A stretch of 6,311 bases of DNA from Candidatus Woesearchaeota archaeon (GTDB taxonomy: Archaea; Nanobdellota; Nanobdellia; Woesearchaeales; UBA525). Made by a program: the position numbers and the translations under genes. The number at the start of each line of letters is the position of its first letter. Within the stretch, counting starts at the first letter, position 1. A model generated the notes under the pieces. The model saw only the letters and a program-made list of their open reading frames with translations. It was not told the origin of the DNA and ran no database searches. The stretch lies in contig DUGD01000044.1 in assembly GCA_013331575.1 (NCBI GenBank), positions 1 through 6,311 on the forward strand, given 5' to 3'. Below are positions 1 through 5,432 of the stretch, piece by piece.

Positions 1-402
1 ATTGAGATTGGTGAGCGCTTCCGAGACATCTTTCGTCATCTTCCAGAGTTCATAGGGGTCCTGCATCAGACCGACAGTCTTGCCTTTGAGAACGTAGAGC
101 TGTCCTTCGCTTTCTGCTTTGAAGCTGACGGTCGCGAAACCTTCGGAACCGCCTGCGAGCTGTTCCAAGATGGTGTAGGTATGTTTCACGCCTTTGATCT
201 GGCGTCCGCGCACCGAGACGTTTGTCTTCTCCACTGTGGTGGCGGGTGTTTCAAGGAGCGTGTTTTCGAGAACGGGGTTTTCTAACGTCGGATTCTCAAG
301 TGCTGGATTCTCCAGTTGCGGCGTCTCTAGCGTAGCCCGACGCGTGGTCTGCTGCGGGGCAGTCTGCTGCCGCATGCGGTGCGCCGTCGTGGTGCTCATC
401 AT
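1..402 (-). CDS. Hanks-type Ser/Thr protein kinase, N-terminal part (cut by window edge)
   Basis: The gene reads leftwards from ATG 402-400 and stays open for 134 codons to the window edge, so only the N-terminus is present. Residues 1-24 are Thr/Arg/Gln-rich and low in complexity. Residues 25-54 are six pentapeptide repeats of the form LE[NT]Px. From about residue 76 it resembles a protein kinase N-lobe: a glycine-rich loop LAGGSEGFATV (82-92), then YVLK with Lys106, at the spacing expected of the ATP-anchoring lysine. The catalytic loop and DFG motif would lie outside the window, so kinase activity is inferred from the N-lobe only. A second ATG (399-397) follows at once. A TATA box 18 nt upstream predicts a leaderless mRNA. 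There is no signal peptide, so the protein is probably cytoplasmic, with the tail as a spacer or docking segment. Confidence 0.7.
   Translation of the reverse strand, partial: MMSTTTAHRMRQQTAPQQTTRRATLETPQLENPALENPTLENPVLENTLLETPATTVEKTNVSVRGRQIKGVKHTYTILEQLAGGSEGFATVSFKAESEGQLYVLKGKTVGLMQDPYELWKMTKDVSEALTNLN
241..330 (-). repeat. Six tandem 15-bp units encoding LE[NT]Px pentapeptides
   Basis: Inside the kinase gene, residues 25-54 form six consecutive five-residue units. Leu-Glu is fixed at positions 1-2 of every unit, position 3 is Asn or Thr, position 4 is usually Pro, and position 5 varies (Q, A, T, V, L, A). Synonymous codons for Leu and Glu differ between units, so the pattern is kept at protein level and is not a fresh DNA slippage product. 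It probably forms an extended proline-spaced linker ahead of the kinase domain. The Thr-Pro and Asn-Thr positions could be phosphorylated, but nothing here shows that. Confidence 0.85.
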
Positions 403-420
403 CTAAGAACGCTAACTTCG

Positions 421-428
421 TTTATAAA
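421..428 (-). promoter_or_regulatory. TATA box of the kinase gene
   Basis: TTTATAAA lies 18 nt upstream of the ATG at 402-400. With the usual archaeal distance of about 25 nt from box centre to transcription start, transcription would begin at or next to the ATG. This predicts a leaderless transcript, which fits the lack of a Shine-Dalgarno sequence there. The surrounding 55-nt gap (403-457) is AT-rich and holds no gene. Confidence 0.6.
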
Positions 429-457
429 GTTTTCTGTGTTTTACTACTATTAAGTGA

Positions 458-1291
458 TTATTTGTTTGCTTGTTTGAGCGTCGCGAGCGCGCCTATTCTT
501 GTGGGTGCGTCGACACTCTGCGCCCACAGGTGCCAGAAGACCTTTTGCACCCACCGTACCCACTCATCATCATGGATGATATAGAAGAGGTACTTGCGCT
601 CCTTGAGCTCCCTATCCTTCACCGGCGAGAGGACCTCCTTGATGGTCACGATGCTATCATCGACGAGCGCGGCGCGCAGCGGCTGTTCGCAGTGGCGTAT
701 CTCGATAGCATCCCATCCCGCACGGGTGTTGATGGCGAGCGCCGTCTCCACGTTCTTGCGCGAGATGGTATCGATGCGCGTGAGTATCTTGATGCTGACG
801 CGTCGTTTCGCGAGCCCTTCGAGCATCTTGACGCGATCATGCCCTTGCTCGAGCCATGATAGATTGCCCGAGAAGAGCAGCACTTGATGCTGCGCGGTCG
901 GCAGGAGCGTGTCGTAATTGATCTTCGGATGGCGCGGCGATTCATGACGTTCGACGAACGCCTCGCGCTTCTCCGCTTGCACGAACTGATAGATGTCGAA
1001 CGGAGAGAAATCCTCTTTGCGGGCCGCGAGGGTGATGCGTTGCAGCAGACGCTCTTGGTACGCACTGCCTTTCCCCGGTTCGAGCGCATTCCAATAGACC
1101 ACTTTGAGCGCGCCGCGCGTCCCCTCACGGAACGTCCTCGTCGCGAGAAGCCCCGTCTCCGTCGATATGCGCTCGATGTAGCTCTCCGCGGTGCGCCAGT
1201 TGCGCTCGATGAGGAACGCTATCTCCTGCACGGTACGAGGCCGCTGCCGCACGAAATCGGTTATCTTCTGTGTGAGCGCCTTGTCAAGCAT
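458..1291 (-). CDS. HTH transcriptional regulator with C-terminal PLD-like domain (TrmB-like architecture)
   Basis: This encodes a 277-residue protein from ATG 1291-1289 to TAA 460-458. Residues about 1-65 look like a winged helix-turn-helix (KALTQKITDFV, then VQEIAFLIERNWRTAESYIERI as helix-turn-recognition helix, then a strand-rich wing). Residues about 135-255 look like a phospholipase D-type fold: VLLFSGNLSWLEQ, RRVSIKILTR and RAALVDDSIVTIKE. The catalytic HxKxxxxD signature is absent, so it should be a sensor or dimer domain rather than an enzyme. Archaeal TrmB-type regulators share this layout. An in-frame GTG nine bases upstream (1300-1298) is an alternative start; ATG is preferred although neither has a clear ribosome binding site. 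The gene is divergent from the radical SAM operon and lies just upstream of the kinase gene, so it may control one or both. Ligand unknown. Confidence 0.7.
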   Translation of the reverse strand: MLDKALTQKITDFVRQRPRTVQEIAFLIERNWRTAESYIERISTETGLLATRTFREGTRGALKVVYWNALEPGKGSAYQERLLQRITLAARKEDFSPFDIYQFVQAEKREAFVERHESPRHPKINYDTLLPTAQHQVLLFSGNLSWLEQGHDRVKMLEGLAKRRVSIKILTRIDTISRKNVETALAINTRAGWDAIEIRHCEQPLRAALVDDSIVTIKEVLSPVKDRELKERKYLFYIIHDDEWVRWVQKVFWHLWAQSVDAPTRIGALATLKQANK

Positions 1292-1321
1292 ATACAACAC
1301 TCTGCATATTTTTTGTACAGT

Positions 1322-1329
1322 TATTTATA
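1322..1329 (-). promoter_or_regulatory. TATA box of the HTH/PLD-like regulator
   Basis: Read on the minus strand this is TATAAATA, 30 nt upstream of ATG 1291-1289. Transcription is expected to start 5-10 nt before that ATG, or about at the alternative GTG at 1300-1298. A perfect 6-bp palindrome, TGTACA (1314-1319), lies between the box and the start, where a repressor could act. The short length means it may be chance. Confidence 0.55.
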
Positions 1330-1342
1330 TTGCTACTACAAC

Positions 1343-1350
1343 TATATATA
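1343..1350 (+). promoter_or_regulatory. TATA box of the kinase/radical SAM operon
   Basis: TATATATA lies back to back with the minus-strand TATA box, 13 bp apart. The expected transcription start is about 1370-1375. That lies downstream of the in-frame TTG (1330) and ATG (1363) and argues against them as starts. It leaves a leader of about 50 nt before the Shine-Dalgarno and ATG at 1423. One regulator bound between the two boxes could affect both directions. Confidence 0.5.
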
Positions 1351-1411
1351 CGTTGCGTAGGGATGGCTCCTAGTGAGCGCCCCAGTGTGCGCATCGACGG
1401 CCATCCTCTGC

Positions 1412-1417
1412 GGAGGG
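1412..1417 (+). promoter_or_regulatory. Ribosome binding site that fixes the AAA_28-like gene start
   Basis: GGAGGG, followed by a 5-nt spacer, precedes ATG 1423. It is the only good Shine-Dalgarno sequence in the leader and decides between this start and the in-frame upstream TTG and ATG codons. Confidence 0.65.
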
Positions 1418-1422
1418 AAACG

Positions 1423-1971
1423 ATGGAGCGCCATGAGTTCTACATCCTCACCGGCGGACCGTGCTCGGGGAAGACCACGACCGCAGGAGAGCTTGCCCGT
1501 ATGGGGTACGACACCGTCCCCGAATCAGCGCGCGACGTCATCGCCGAAGAACAAGGCAAGGAGCAGCCGGTCCTCCCCTGGACGGACCTGCTCGGCTTCC
1601 AGCACAAGGTCTTCGCGAAGCAGATGGACCTCGAAGCGAGGGCGAACGGCAAGCCGACCATCCTCGACAGGAGCGTGATCGACAACCTAGCGTACTGCGA
1701 ACTCGGCGGTCTCGGGATGCAATACGACATGCTCGATTACTCGGTCGCGTCGCTGCTGCTCGGCAACTACCGCAAGGTCTTCCTGCTCGATCCGGTGCCG
1801 TACAAGCAGGACGCCGAGCGCCGCGAGGACGCGCAAGAGGCGAGCCGCATCCACGACGCCATCGGTGATATCTACAAGCGCCTGCACTGCGACATCGTCA
1901 AAGTCCCCGTCATGGAGAGCGCCACTGCGCGTGCCGAGTACATCGACAGGATCATACGCGAGGTCGGATGA
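1423..1971 (+). CDS. P-loop ATPase/kinase of AAA_28 type (nucleoside/nucleotide-kinase-like)
   Basis: This 182-residue protein begins with a strand (FYILTGGP) and a Walker A motif, GGPCSGKTT (residues 11-19, Lys17). It continues with VPESARDVI (32-40), typical of the AAA_28/NadR-kinase-like group, then PWTDLLGFQ, and PTILDRSVIDNLAYC (78-92) with Asp82 as the likely Walker B or base residue. The Arg-rich stretch AERREDAQEASRIHD (131-145) resembles a LID that closes on ATP. Members phosphorylate small molecules such as nucleosides or ribosyl-nicotinamide; the substrate here cannot be read. The length fits a single-domain kinase. The start at 1423 has a Shine-Dalgarno sequence and begins directly at the fold; the longer reading frame to 1330 adds no recognisable domain. 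It is first in an operon with the two unknown/radical SAM pairs, 21 nt before the next gene, so its substrate may belong to the same pathway. Codons are GC-rich. Confidence 0.8.
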   Translation: MERHEFYILTGGPCSGKTTTAGELARMGYDTVPESARDVIAEEQGKEQPVLPWTDLLGFQHKVFAKQMDLEARANGKPTILDRSVIDNLAYCELGGLGMQYDMLDYSVASLLLGNYRKVFLLDPVPYKQDAERREDAQEASRIHDAIGDIYKRLHCDIVKVPVMESATARAEYIDRIIREVG

Positions 1972-1992
1972 ACCGACGTCGGGGGAAACACC

Positions 1993-2580
1993 ATGCTATG
2001 CATAACAGAACGGATAGGAGATATCGATAACACACTTGCGACGTTCGACCGTGCGCTCGAGGAGAGCAGACGGCACTACGGTCGATTGCATCCGAGCGAT
2101 GTAGAACTCATCGACATGTTCCTCGGAGGAATCGTCGAGTACAAACAGTATTTCTCGGAGGTCGGCACGGTGCTCGGGGCACAAGGATATCCGACGAGAT
2201 CGTTGTCGTATCTCGAGGCGTTCACGCGCCCTGAACTGCCCGGTTGCGTAGCGGGCAACATCCGGATCGTCCAACCGTTCTTGGTCGACACAGAACGCAG
2301 AGGACGCGGCCGGGTGGGATTCATGGCGTACGCGGGCGTCGGCTACTCGCGGTCCTCCCAGCCACCATCCTTCAGCACGCTCCGACGAGATGATGCGTCC
2401 GTGGATATGCCCGTGCCTTCGCACTTCGTCGGACTATGGTCTCCCGACCTCGGCGATGCTCCAGACGGCGCAGGTCTGCGGTTCTTCCATCACGAGGCAT
2501 CGCTCGACAGACTTCCCGAAATCGTCAAGCAGTATGACGGAGATATCACCGAAGCGATACTGAAGCGAGGTCGCGCGTGA
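1993..2580 (+). CDS. Unrecognised protein, partner of radical SAM copy 1 (paralogue of 3495-4067)
   Basis: I do not recognise this 195-residue protein. It has an ATG start after a G-rich ribosome binding site (GGGGG, 1981-1985) and lies 21 nt after the P-loop kinase gene. It has no signal peptide or membrane segment and only two cysteines (3 and 85), so it is not an iron-sulfur protein. Residues 1-60 look helical and charged; 85-120 is strand-like (GNIRIVQPFLVD, RVGFMAYAGVGY). It is related to the product of 3495-4067: residues 43-70 align without gaps to 64-91 of that protein, sharing F, YFS, T, L and RS, and both later carry GL[WY]xxxPDxxGD with minor spacing changes (here around 147-155). 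Both precede a radical SAM gene, which suggests a dedicated partner, substrate-binding or accessory protein. Function unknown. Confidence 0.75.
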   Translation: MLCITERIGDIDNTLATFDRALEESRRHYGRLHPSDVELIDMFLGGIVEYKQYFSEVGTVLGAQGYPTRSLSYLEAFTRPELPGCVAGNIRIVQPFLVDTERRGRGRVGFMAYAGVGYSRSSQPPSFSTLRRDDASVDMPVPSHFVGLWSPDLGDAPDGAGLRFFHHEASLDRLPEIVKQYDGDITEAILKRGRA

Positions 2581-2641
2581 TATCCACCGGAAATCGTCTT
2601 TTGTGTAGACAACGATCGAATACCAACAATAGGTGATTATC

Positions 2642-3507
2642 ATGGCATGCATCGAGAAGATCTACAGCGTCTCCGCGCTCGTGGGGAGCGGCACGTGCAA
2701 CGCGAACTGCGATTTCTGCGCCGGGAAGTACCTACGGCCGCAGGCGAAGCCGAATCCCAACTACGAGAAGAACCTCGAGGCTGCGATAAAGCTCTCCGCG
2801 CGCTACGGCGGATGGTCGCTCTCGCTCACGAGTAGCGGCGAGCCGACATGCGACCCGCGGGCGCTCACGCGAGCGCTCGAGATATACGATGGGTGCGCGA
2901 AGCAAGGGGCGTACTTCCCCAATGTCAACCTCTTCACGAACGGAATACTCCTCGGAGACGACAAATATTGCGCTGAACATCTTCCTGGTTGGAAAACGCT
3001 CGGCCTCACAAACATCGCGCTCTCCGTGCACTCTGTCGACGAACGAGAACAGGCAGCCGCGTACAACGTCAAGGAGTATCCATCGTTCGAGCGCACCGCG
3101 ACAACGTCCGCGGGCACGGCCTCGGCCTGCGCGCGACGCTCCTCCTGCGTAAAGGCGGCGTGGATGATACGGAGAGCTACGCGCGATCGGTCGACACGCT
3201 CGTCGCCAAAGGCATCGACAACATCACCTCCTGGCCGGTCGGCAACCCCGACGGCACGCGCAGCGACTTCACACCGTCGCGCATGGGACTTTTCGGCATC
3301 AGGCGATGGCTGCACAAGAACGCGACGCTCTGCCACGGCCATGAGTGGGGCGGAGGTGTGTACGATTACAAAGGGAATATCCTGCGCATAACAGATTATG
3401 TGACGAAGCACGATCCTGCGAAAGATTTCGTGCGCCAGCTCGTCGTATTTCAGGACGGCACGGTGGCGTATTCGTGGATCAAGGAGGGTGCACTATGTAT
3501 GAAATGA
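2642..3507 (+). pseudogene. Radical SAM protein, copy 1, with frameshift near 3080-3100
   Basis: The first part reads from ATG 2642 (Shine-Dalgarno AGGTG at 2631-2635). It carries the radical SAM 4Fe-4S motif CNANCDFC (Cys19, Cys23, Cys26, CX3CX2C), a SLSLTSSGEPT strand with the Gly-Glu pair that contacts SAM, LFTNGI, and ALSVHSVDERE. After Tyr-Pro (3077-3082) homology with the paralogue at 4064-4888 moves to another frame, which carries RAH, GLGLRATLLL, SWPVGNPDG and VVFQDGTVAYSW to TGA 3507. The span of 866 bases is one short of a whole number of codons, so one lost base restores about 288 residues. The downstream frame is intact to its natural stop, so this is a recent lesion or a sequencing error rather than old decay. 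If functional, it would use SAM and a 4Fe-4S cluster for radical chemistry on an unknown substrate. No SPASM-type extra cysteine cluster is present. Confidence 0.75.
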
Positions 3508-3585
3508 ACAATTCTGAATATCCTCGCGTGCTTATGGATCGAAGAGGTCGCATCATGTACGAAATGAGTTTTCCAGGATATCCGA
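3466..3585 (+). repeat. Tandem 60-bp repeat across the gene junction (two copies: 3466-3525, 3526-3585)
   Basis: The two copies are exactly 60 bp apart and match at about two thirds of positions, best over the first 42. Copy 1 holds the last codons of radical SAM copy 1 (SWIKEGALCMK then TGA), the Shine-Dalgarno AAGGAGG, and the downstream start ATGTATGAAATG. Copy 2 holds the same elements in order: a silent, in-register echo of that tail (TGG ATC at 3535-3540, ending AAA TGA at 3562-3567), an AGAGG motif, and ATGTACGAAATG at 3555. The second MYEM therefore appears in frame inside the downstream protein as residues 21-24. Both copies also share ATATCC (Tyr-Pro). One gene junction appears to have been duplicated. 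Confidence 0.85.
3481..3487 (+). promoter_or_regulatory. Strong ribosome binding site for the second unknown gene
   Basis: AAGGAGG lies 7 nt before ATG 3495, inside the last codons of radical SAM copy 1, and supports 3495 as the start. A weaker copy, AGAGG (3543-3547), sits 7 nt before the duplicated in-frame ATG 3555, so a second, 20-residue-shorter product is possible. Confidence 0.65.
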
Positions 3586-4067
3586 AGATCGCATACTGTC
3601 GTAGGGTTGATAACGTCAAGGATATACCTTCGATGCTCGTTGATTGGCGTGACGTCGCGCGCAGCGATCCATTGATGGACGATTTCGTCAAACATCTTCC
3701 GTCATCGCAGAAATATTTCTCCATGATCGATACTCTATTGCGAACACCGTGCCGTCTTCCACGCTCATGGCTCGCGTTTCTCCTCTTTGATCAGGACCGA
3801 GAACGGGAAAGAAATGGCGCAGTCATGCTCCTCCATTGGCGTCGGCGTTATGAGTATGAAGGGCTTTCTCCTATCGTGATGCAAGTTTCATCGGTCAATT
3901 TCAACGACGACAACACAGATGGTATGAGCTGCGGTCTCTACATCGAAGGTCCCGATACGTCCGGAGACGTCGGTGGGTCGATCAATTACGCCGGGGTGGG
4001 GAGCGGACGAATCGCAAGGATCGTCTGTCACAACCATGCGGCTGCAGAATACCTGAGGGGGCGATGA
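3495..4067 (+). CDS. Unrecognised protein, partner of radical SAM copy 2 (paralogue of 1993-2580)
   Basis: I do not recognise this 190-residue protein. It starts inside the end of radical SAM copy 1 (13-base overlap with its TGA 3507) behind a strong Shine-Dalgarno sequence, and its stop overlaps the next start as ATGA. Residues 1-20 and 21-40 are a tandem repeat, each beginning MYEM and containing Tyr-Pro, produced by the 60-bp junction duplication. The original protein probably began at ATG 3555. Homology to the protein at 1993-2580 covers residues about 57-95 (SD, F, YFS, T, L, RS) and GLYIEGPDTSGD (147-158). It also has a very Arg-rich stretch, DRERER and HWRRRYEYEG. No membrane segment or cofactor motif is seen. 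Base composition is visibly more AT-rich than the P-loop kinase gene (about 45% GC in 3541-3600 against 63% in 1621-1680). Function unknown; a radical SAM partner is inferred from synteny. Confidence 0.75.
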   Translation: MYEMNNSEYPRVLMDRRGRIMYEMSFPGYPKIAYCRRVDNVKDIPSMLVDWRDVARSDPLMDDFVKHLPSSQKYFSMIDTLLRTPCRLPRSWLAFLLFDQDRERERNGAVMLLHWRRRYEYEGLSPIVMQVSSVNFNDDNTDGMSCGLYIEGPDTSGDVGGSINYAGVGSGRIARIVCHNHAAAEYLRGR

Positions 4068-4888
4068 TGGTACCTGATACTCCGTCGAAAGTGAGCGGCA
4101 TCGGCATTTTCATCGGTACGGGCGCATGCGACGCGCGGTGCGCTCATTGCGCAGGAATCCCGCACAGGCGATATGCGCCGAAAGTTGACGGTGTGATCGA
4201 CAATAATCTCATCCGGAAGACACTCGAAGATTGCTACGCACGTGGGGCTCGTTCGCTCTCGCTCACAGGTAGCGGCGAACCAACGCTCTCCCCGGGTTCG
4301 GTGACACGTGCGTTGTCGATAGTCGATAATCTGAGGGCGGAAAACATCGTCTACTCATCGATACACCTGTACACGAACGGCATCCGTATCGGCACCGATG
4401 ACGCCTTCTGCAATGAGTATCTGCTGCTCTGGCGAAACAAAGGGCTCGATACGCTCTACATAACCGTGCATGACATAGATGAACGGCGCAACGCACAGGT
4501 ATATGGTGTCGCATCGTATCCTCCGCTCACCACCGTCTTCTCCCGCGCGCACGAAGCAGGGCTCGCAGTGCGTGCCAATATGATGCTCAGCAAAAACACC
4601 GTGCACACGCTCGATGATTTTGTATCGTCGGTGGAGTATCTCCGGTATATCGGCGCCGATCGCATCGCTGCATGGCCGGTACGCGGTCTTGATGATCGTC
4701 CGGATGCGACGCGAGGTCCGTCGCCCGAAGAGTTCGAACGTATCGGTGCGTGGGTGCGAGAACACGGTGTTGAGTATAACGTTTCCCTCTCCGGCGAAGA
4801 ATCGCGCGCTGTGTACCGCTCCGGCGCGAAGCTCACGCTCTTTCCCGACGGGACGCTCTCAAGCGAATGGTGCAACAACGCGAAATGA
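4064..4888 (+). CDS. Radical SAM protein, copy 2 (intact)
   Basis: This 274-residue single-domain radical SAM protein starts at ATG 4064, overlapping the previous stop by four bases behind a GAGGGGG ribosome binding site; ATG 4067 is an equal alternative. The cluster motif is CDARCAHC (Cys22, Cys26, Cys29, CX3CX2C). SLSLTGSGEPT (65-74) gives the SAM-contacting Gly-Glu, HLYTNGI and YITVHDIDERRN are further barrel strands, and AGLAVRANMML, ADRIAAWPVRGLDD and LTLFPDGTLSSEW complete the fold. These last elements recur in copy 1, as does a cysteine close to the C-terminus (EWCNNAK here). There is no second cysteine cluster, so it is neither SPASM nor MoaA-like at the C-terminus. It should cleave SAM reductively to start a radical reaction, with substrate unknown. 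It ends the operon and faces a convergent gene 22 bp away. Copy 1 is frameshifted, so this may be the working enzyme. Confidence 0.85.
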   Translation: MMVPDTPSKVSGIGIFIGTGACDARCAHCAGIPHRRYAPKVDGVIDNNLIRKTLEDCYARGARSLSLTGSGEPTLSPGSVTRALSIVDNLRAENIVYSSIHLYTNGIRIGTDDAFCNEYLLLWRNKGLDTLYITVHDIDERRNAQVYGVASYPPLTTVFSRAHEAGLAVRANMMLSKNTVHTLDDFVSSVEYLRYIGADRIAAWPVRGLDDRPDATRGPSPEEFERIGAWVREHGVEYNVSLSGEESRAVYRSGAKLTLFPDGTLSSEWCNNAK

Positions 4889-4910
4889 CGTTCTTGTCGT
4901 GTACGTTCAT

Positions 4911-5156
4911 TCATTTGTAGTCTTTGAATCTCGTGTGCACGAATCCGCCGTCGTAGCCGATGTCGAGCACGTACGCGTTGTCTTGTCGCAGCTCTCTCTT
5001 GTCGTATGGTTTACGGTAGACGAGCTGGCAATCGACGATGTCCAGGATGTATGTGCGATCCAAGATCTCCTTCGCGCGTTGTCTTTTCGATTGCTTCGGA
5101 GGAACTTTCATTATGTCTTCAAGTCGCATGCCATATGATGATTTCGTTTTCGCCAT
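4911..5156 (-). CDS. Small unrecognised protein (81 residues)
   Basis: The gene runs from ATG 5156-5154 to TAG 4913-4911. The frame opens further upstream to a TTG (5183), which is less likely. I do not recognise it. The first 30 residues are very basic (MAKTKSSYG, then KVPPKQSKRQRAK). The rest consists of two similar strand-rich halves, RTYILDIVDCQLVYRKPY (34-51) and NAYVLDIGYDGGFVHTRF (60-77), spaced 26 residues apart and sharing Y[IV]LDI, which suggests a small duplicated beta unit. Basic charge and size could suit nucleic acid or ribosome binding, but this is a guess. It is convergent with radical SAM copy 2 and has no clear Shine-Dalgarno sequence or TATA box. Protein-like composition, a regular internal repeat and lack of overlap with any other gene support it as real. 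Confidence 0.55.
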   Translation of the reverse strand: MAKTKSSYGMRLEDIMKVPPKQSKRQRAKEILDRTYILDIVDCQLVYRKPYDKRELRQDNAYVLDIGYDGGFVHTRFKDYK

Positions 5157-5432
5157 GCAACGAGGGTTATGCGCACGGTACAAGAATCTGTGTTGTCTTA
5201 CGGTGCGACAACTCTCGTGATGTTATCGATTTCCTTATTGGAAAGATGTTACGTCTCCACCATTATCTCGACGATCGATTCCGGCTCTAAGCTGTGGCCT
5301 TTGCGGACGGGCATGCGCGTCTTGACATTGACTGCTAGGTATATCTTATCGTGTGGAAGTCCACGCTATTACCAGACATCACGTTGGCGATTGATTGGTG
5401 CGCGATGATGTAATCGTGCTTGTCGTACGAAA
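5157..5432. other. Intergenic stretch, no intact gene
   Basis: No intact gene is visible on either strand between the 81-residue gene and the HAD gene. It holds the TGS-domain remnant (5249-5365). A perfect 6-bp inverted repeat (GTTGTC at 5192-5197 with GACAAC at 5207-5212, 9-nt loop) lies between that remnant and the small gene; it is not followed by a T-run and may be chance. No convincing TATA box for the small gene was found in the 100 bases upstream of it. Confidence 0.5.
5249..5365 (-). pseudogene. Decayed second copy of the GTPase TGS-domain 3' end
   Basis: Reading leftwards to TAA 5251-5249, the frame gives AVNVKTRMPVRKGHSLEP followed by ESIVEIMVET. This is clearly the counterpart of AVNVKTRMPVGKDHVLEP and GSIVEIMAGK at the end of the GTPase gene at 6132-6311. 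Positions 5261-5340 match 6144-6223 base for base without gaps at roughly 78%, starting with 15 identical bases. Upstream the frame is blocked by TAG and TAA (5366-5371), and weaker similarity continues only with shifts and deletions. There is no start codon or GTPase domain, so it is a remnant and not a gene. It and the true copy are direct repeats flanking the HAD gene. Confidence 0.85.

Noticed and set aside
194..406. Plus-strand frame with a GFSS-type repeat
   Set aside because: It is the complement of the LE[NT]Px repeat in the kinase gene. The kinase reading explains both the repeat and the downstream glycine loop.
470..1360. Long plus-strand open frames opposite the HTH/PLD-like regulator
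   Set aside because: They are antisense shadows of a GC-rich gene. Their translations lack domain-like patterns, and the minus-strand product has a clear HTH and PLD-like layout plus its own promoter.
1330..1422. N-terminal extension of the P-loop kinase from TTG 1330 or ATG 1363
   Set aside because: The predicted transcription start lies downstream of both codons, neither has a ribosome binding site, and the extension carries no recognisable domain. ATG 1423 has GGAGGG at good spacing.
2561..2586. Possible extra copy of the 60-bp junction repeat at the end of the first partner gene
   Set aside because: Only AGGTCGC and a later ATATCC are shared, with different spacing and no matching tail codons, so coincidence is more likely.
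3077..3100. Programmed ribosomal frameshift in radical SAM copy 1
   Set aside because: No slippery heptamer or obvious downstream structure is visible, and the intact paralogue has no shift. A base loss or sequence error is simpler.
2803..3411. Minus-strand 202-codon open frame opposite radical SAM copy 1
   Set aside because: It is antisense to the clear radical SAM motifs and has no family-like pattern of its own.
4456..4914. Minus-strand open frame opposite radical SAM copy 2
   Set aside because: It is a shadow of the radical SAM gene with no promoter or ribosome binding site and a low-complexity Ser/Arg-rich product.
5192..5212. Short inverted repeat as a terminator or structured RNA
   Set aside because: The stem is only 6 bp with no T-run on either side, which is within chance expectation for a window this size.
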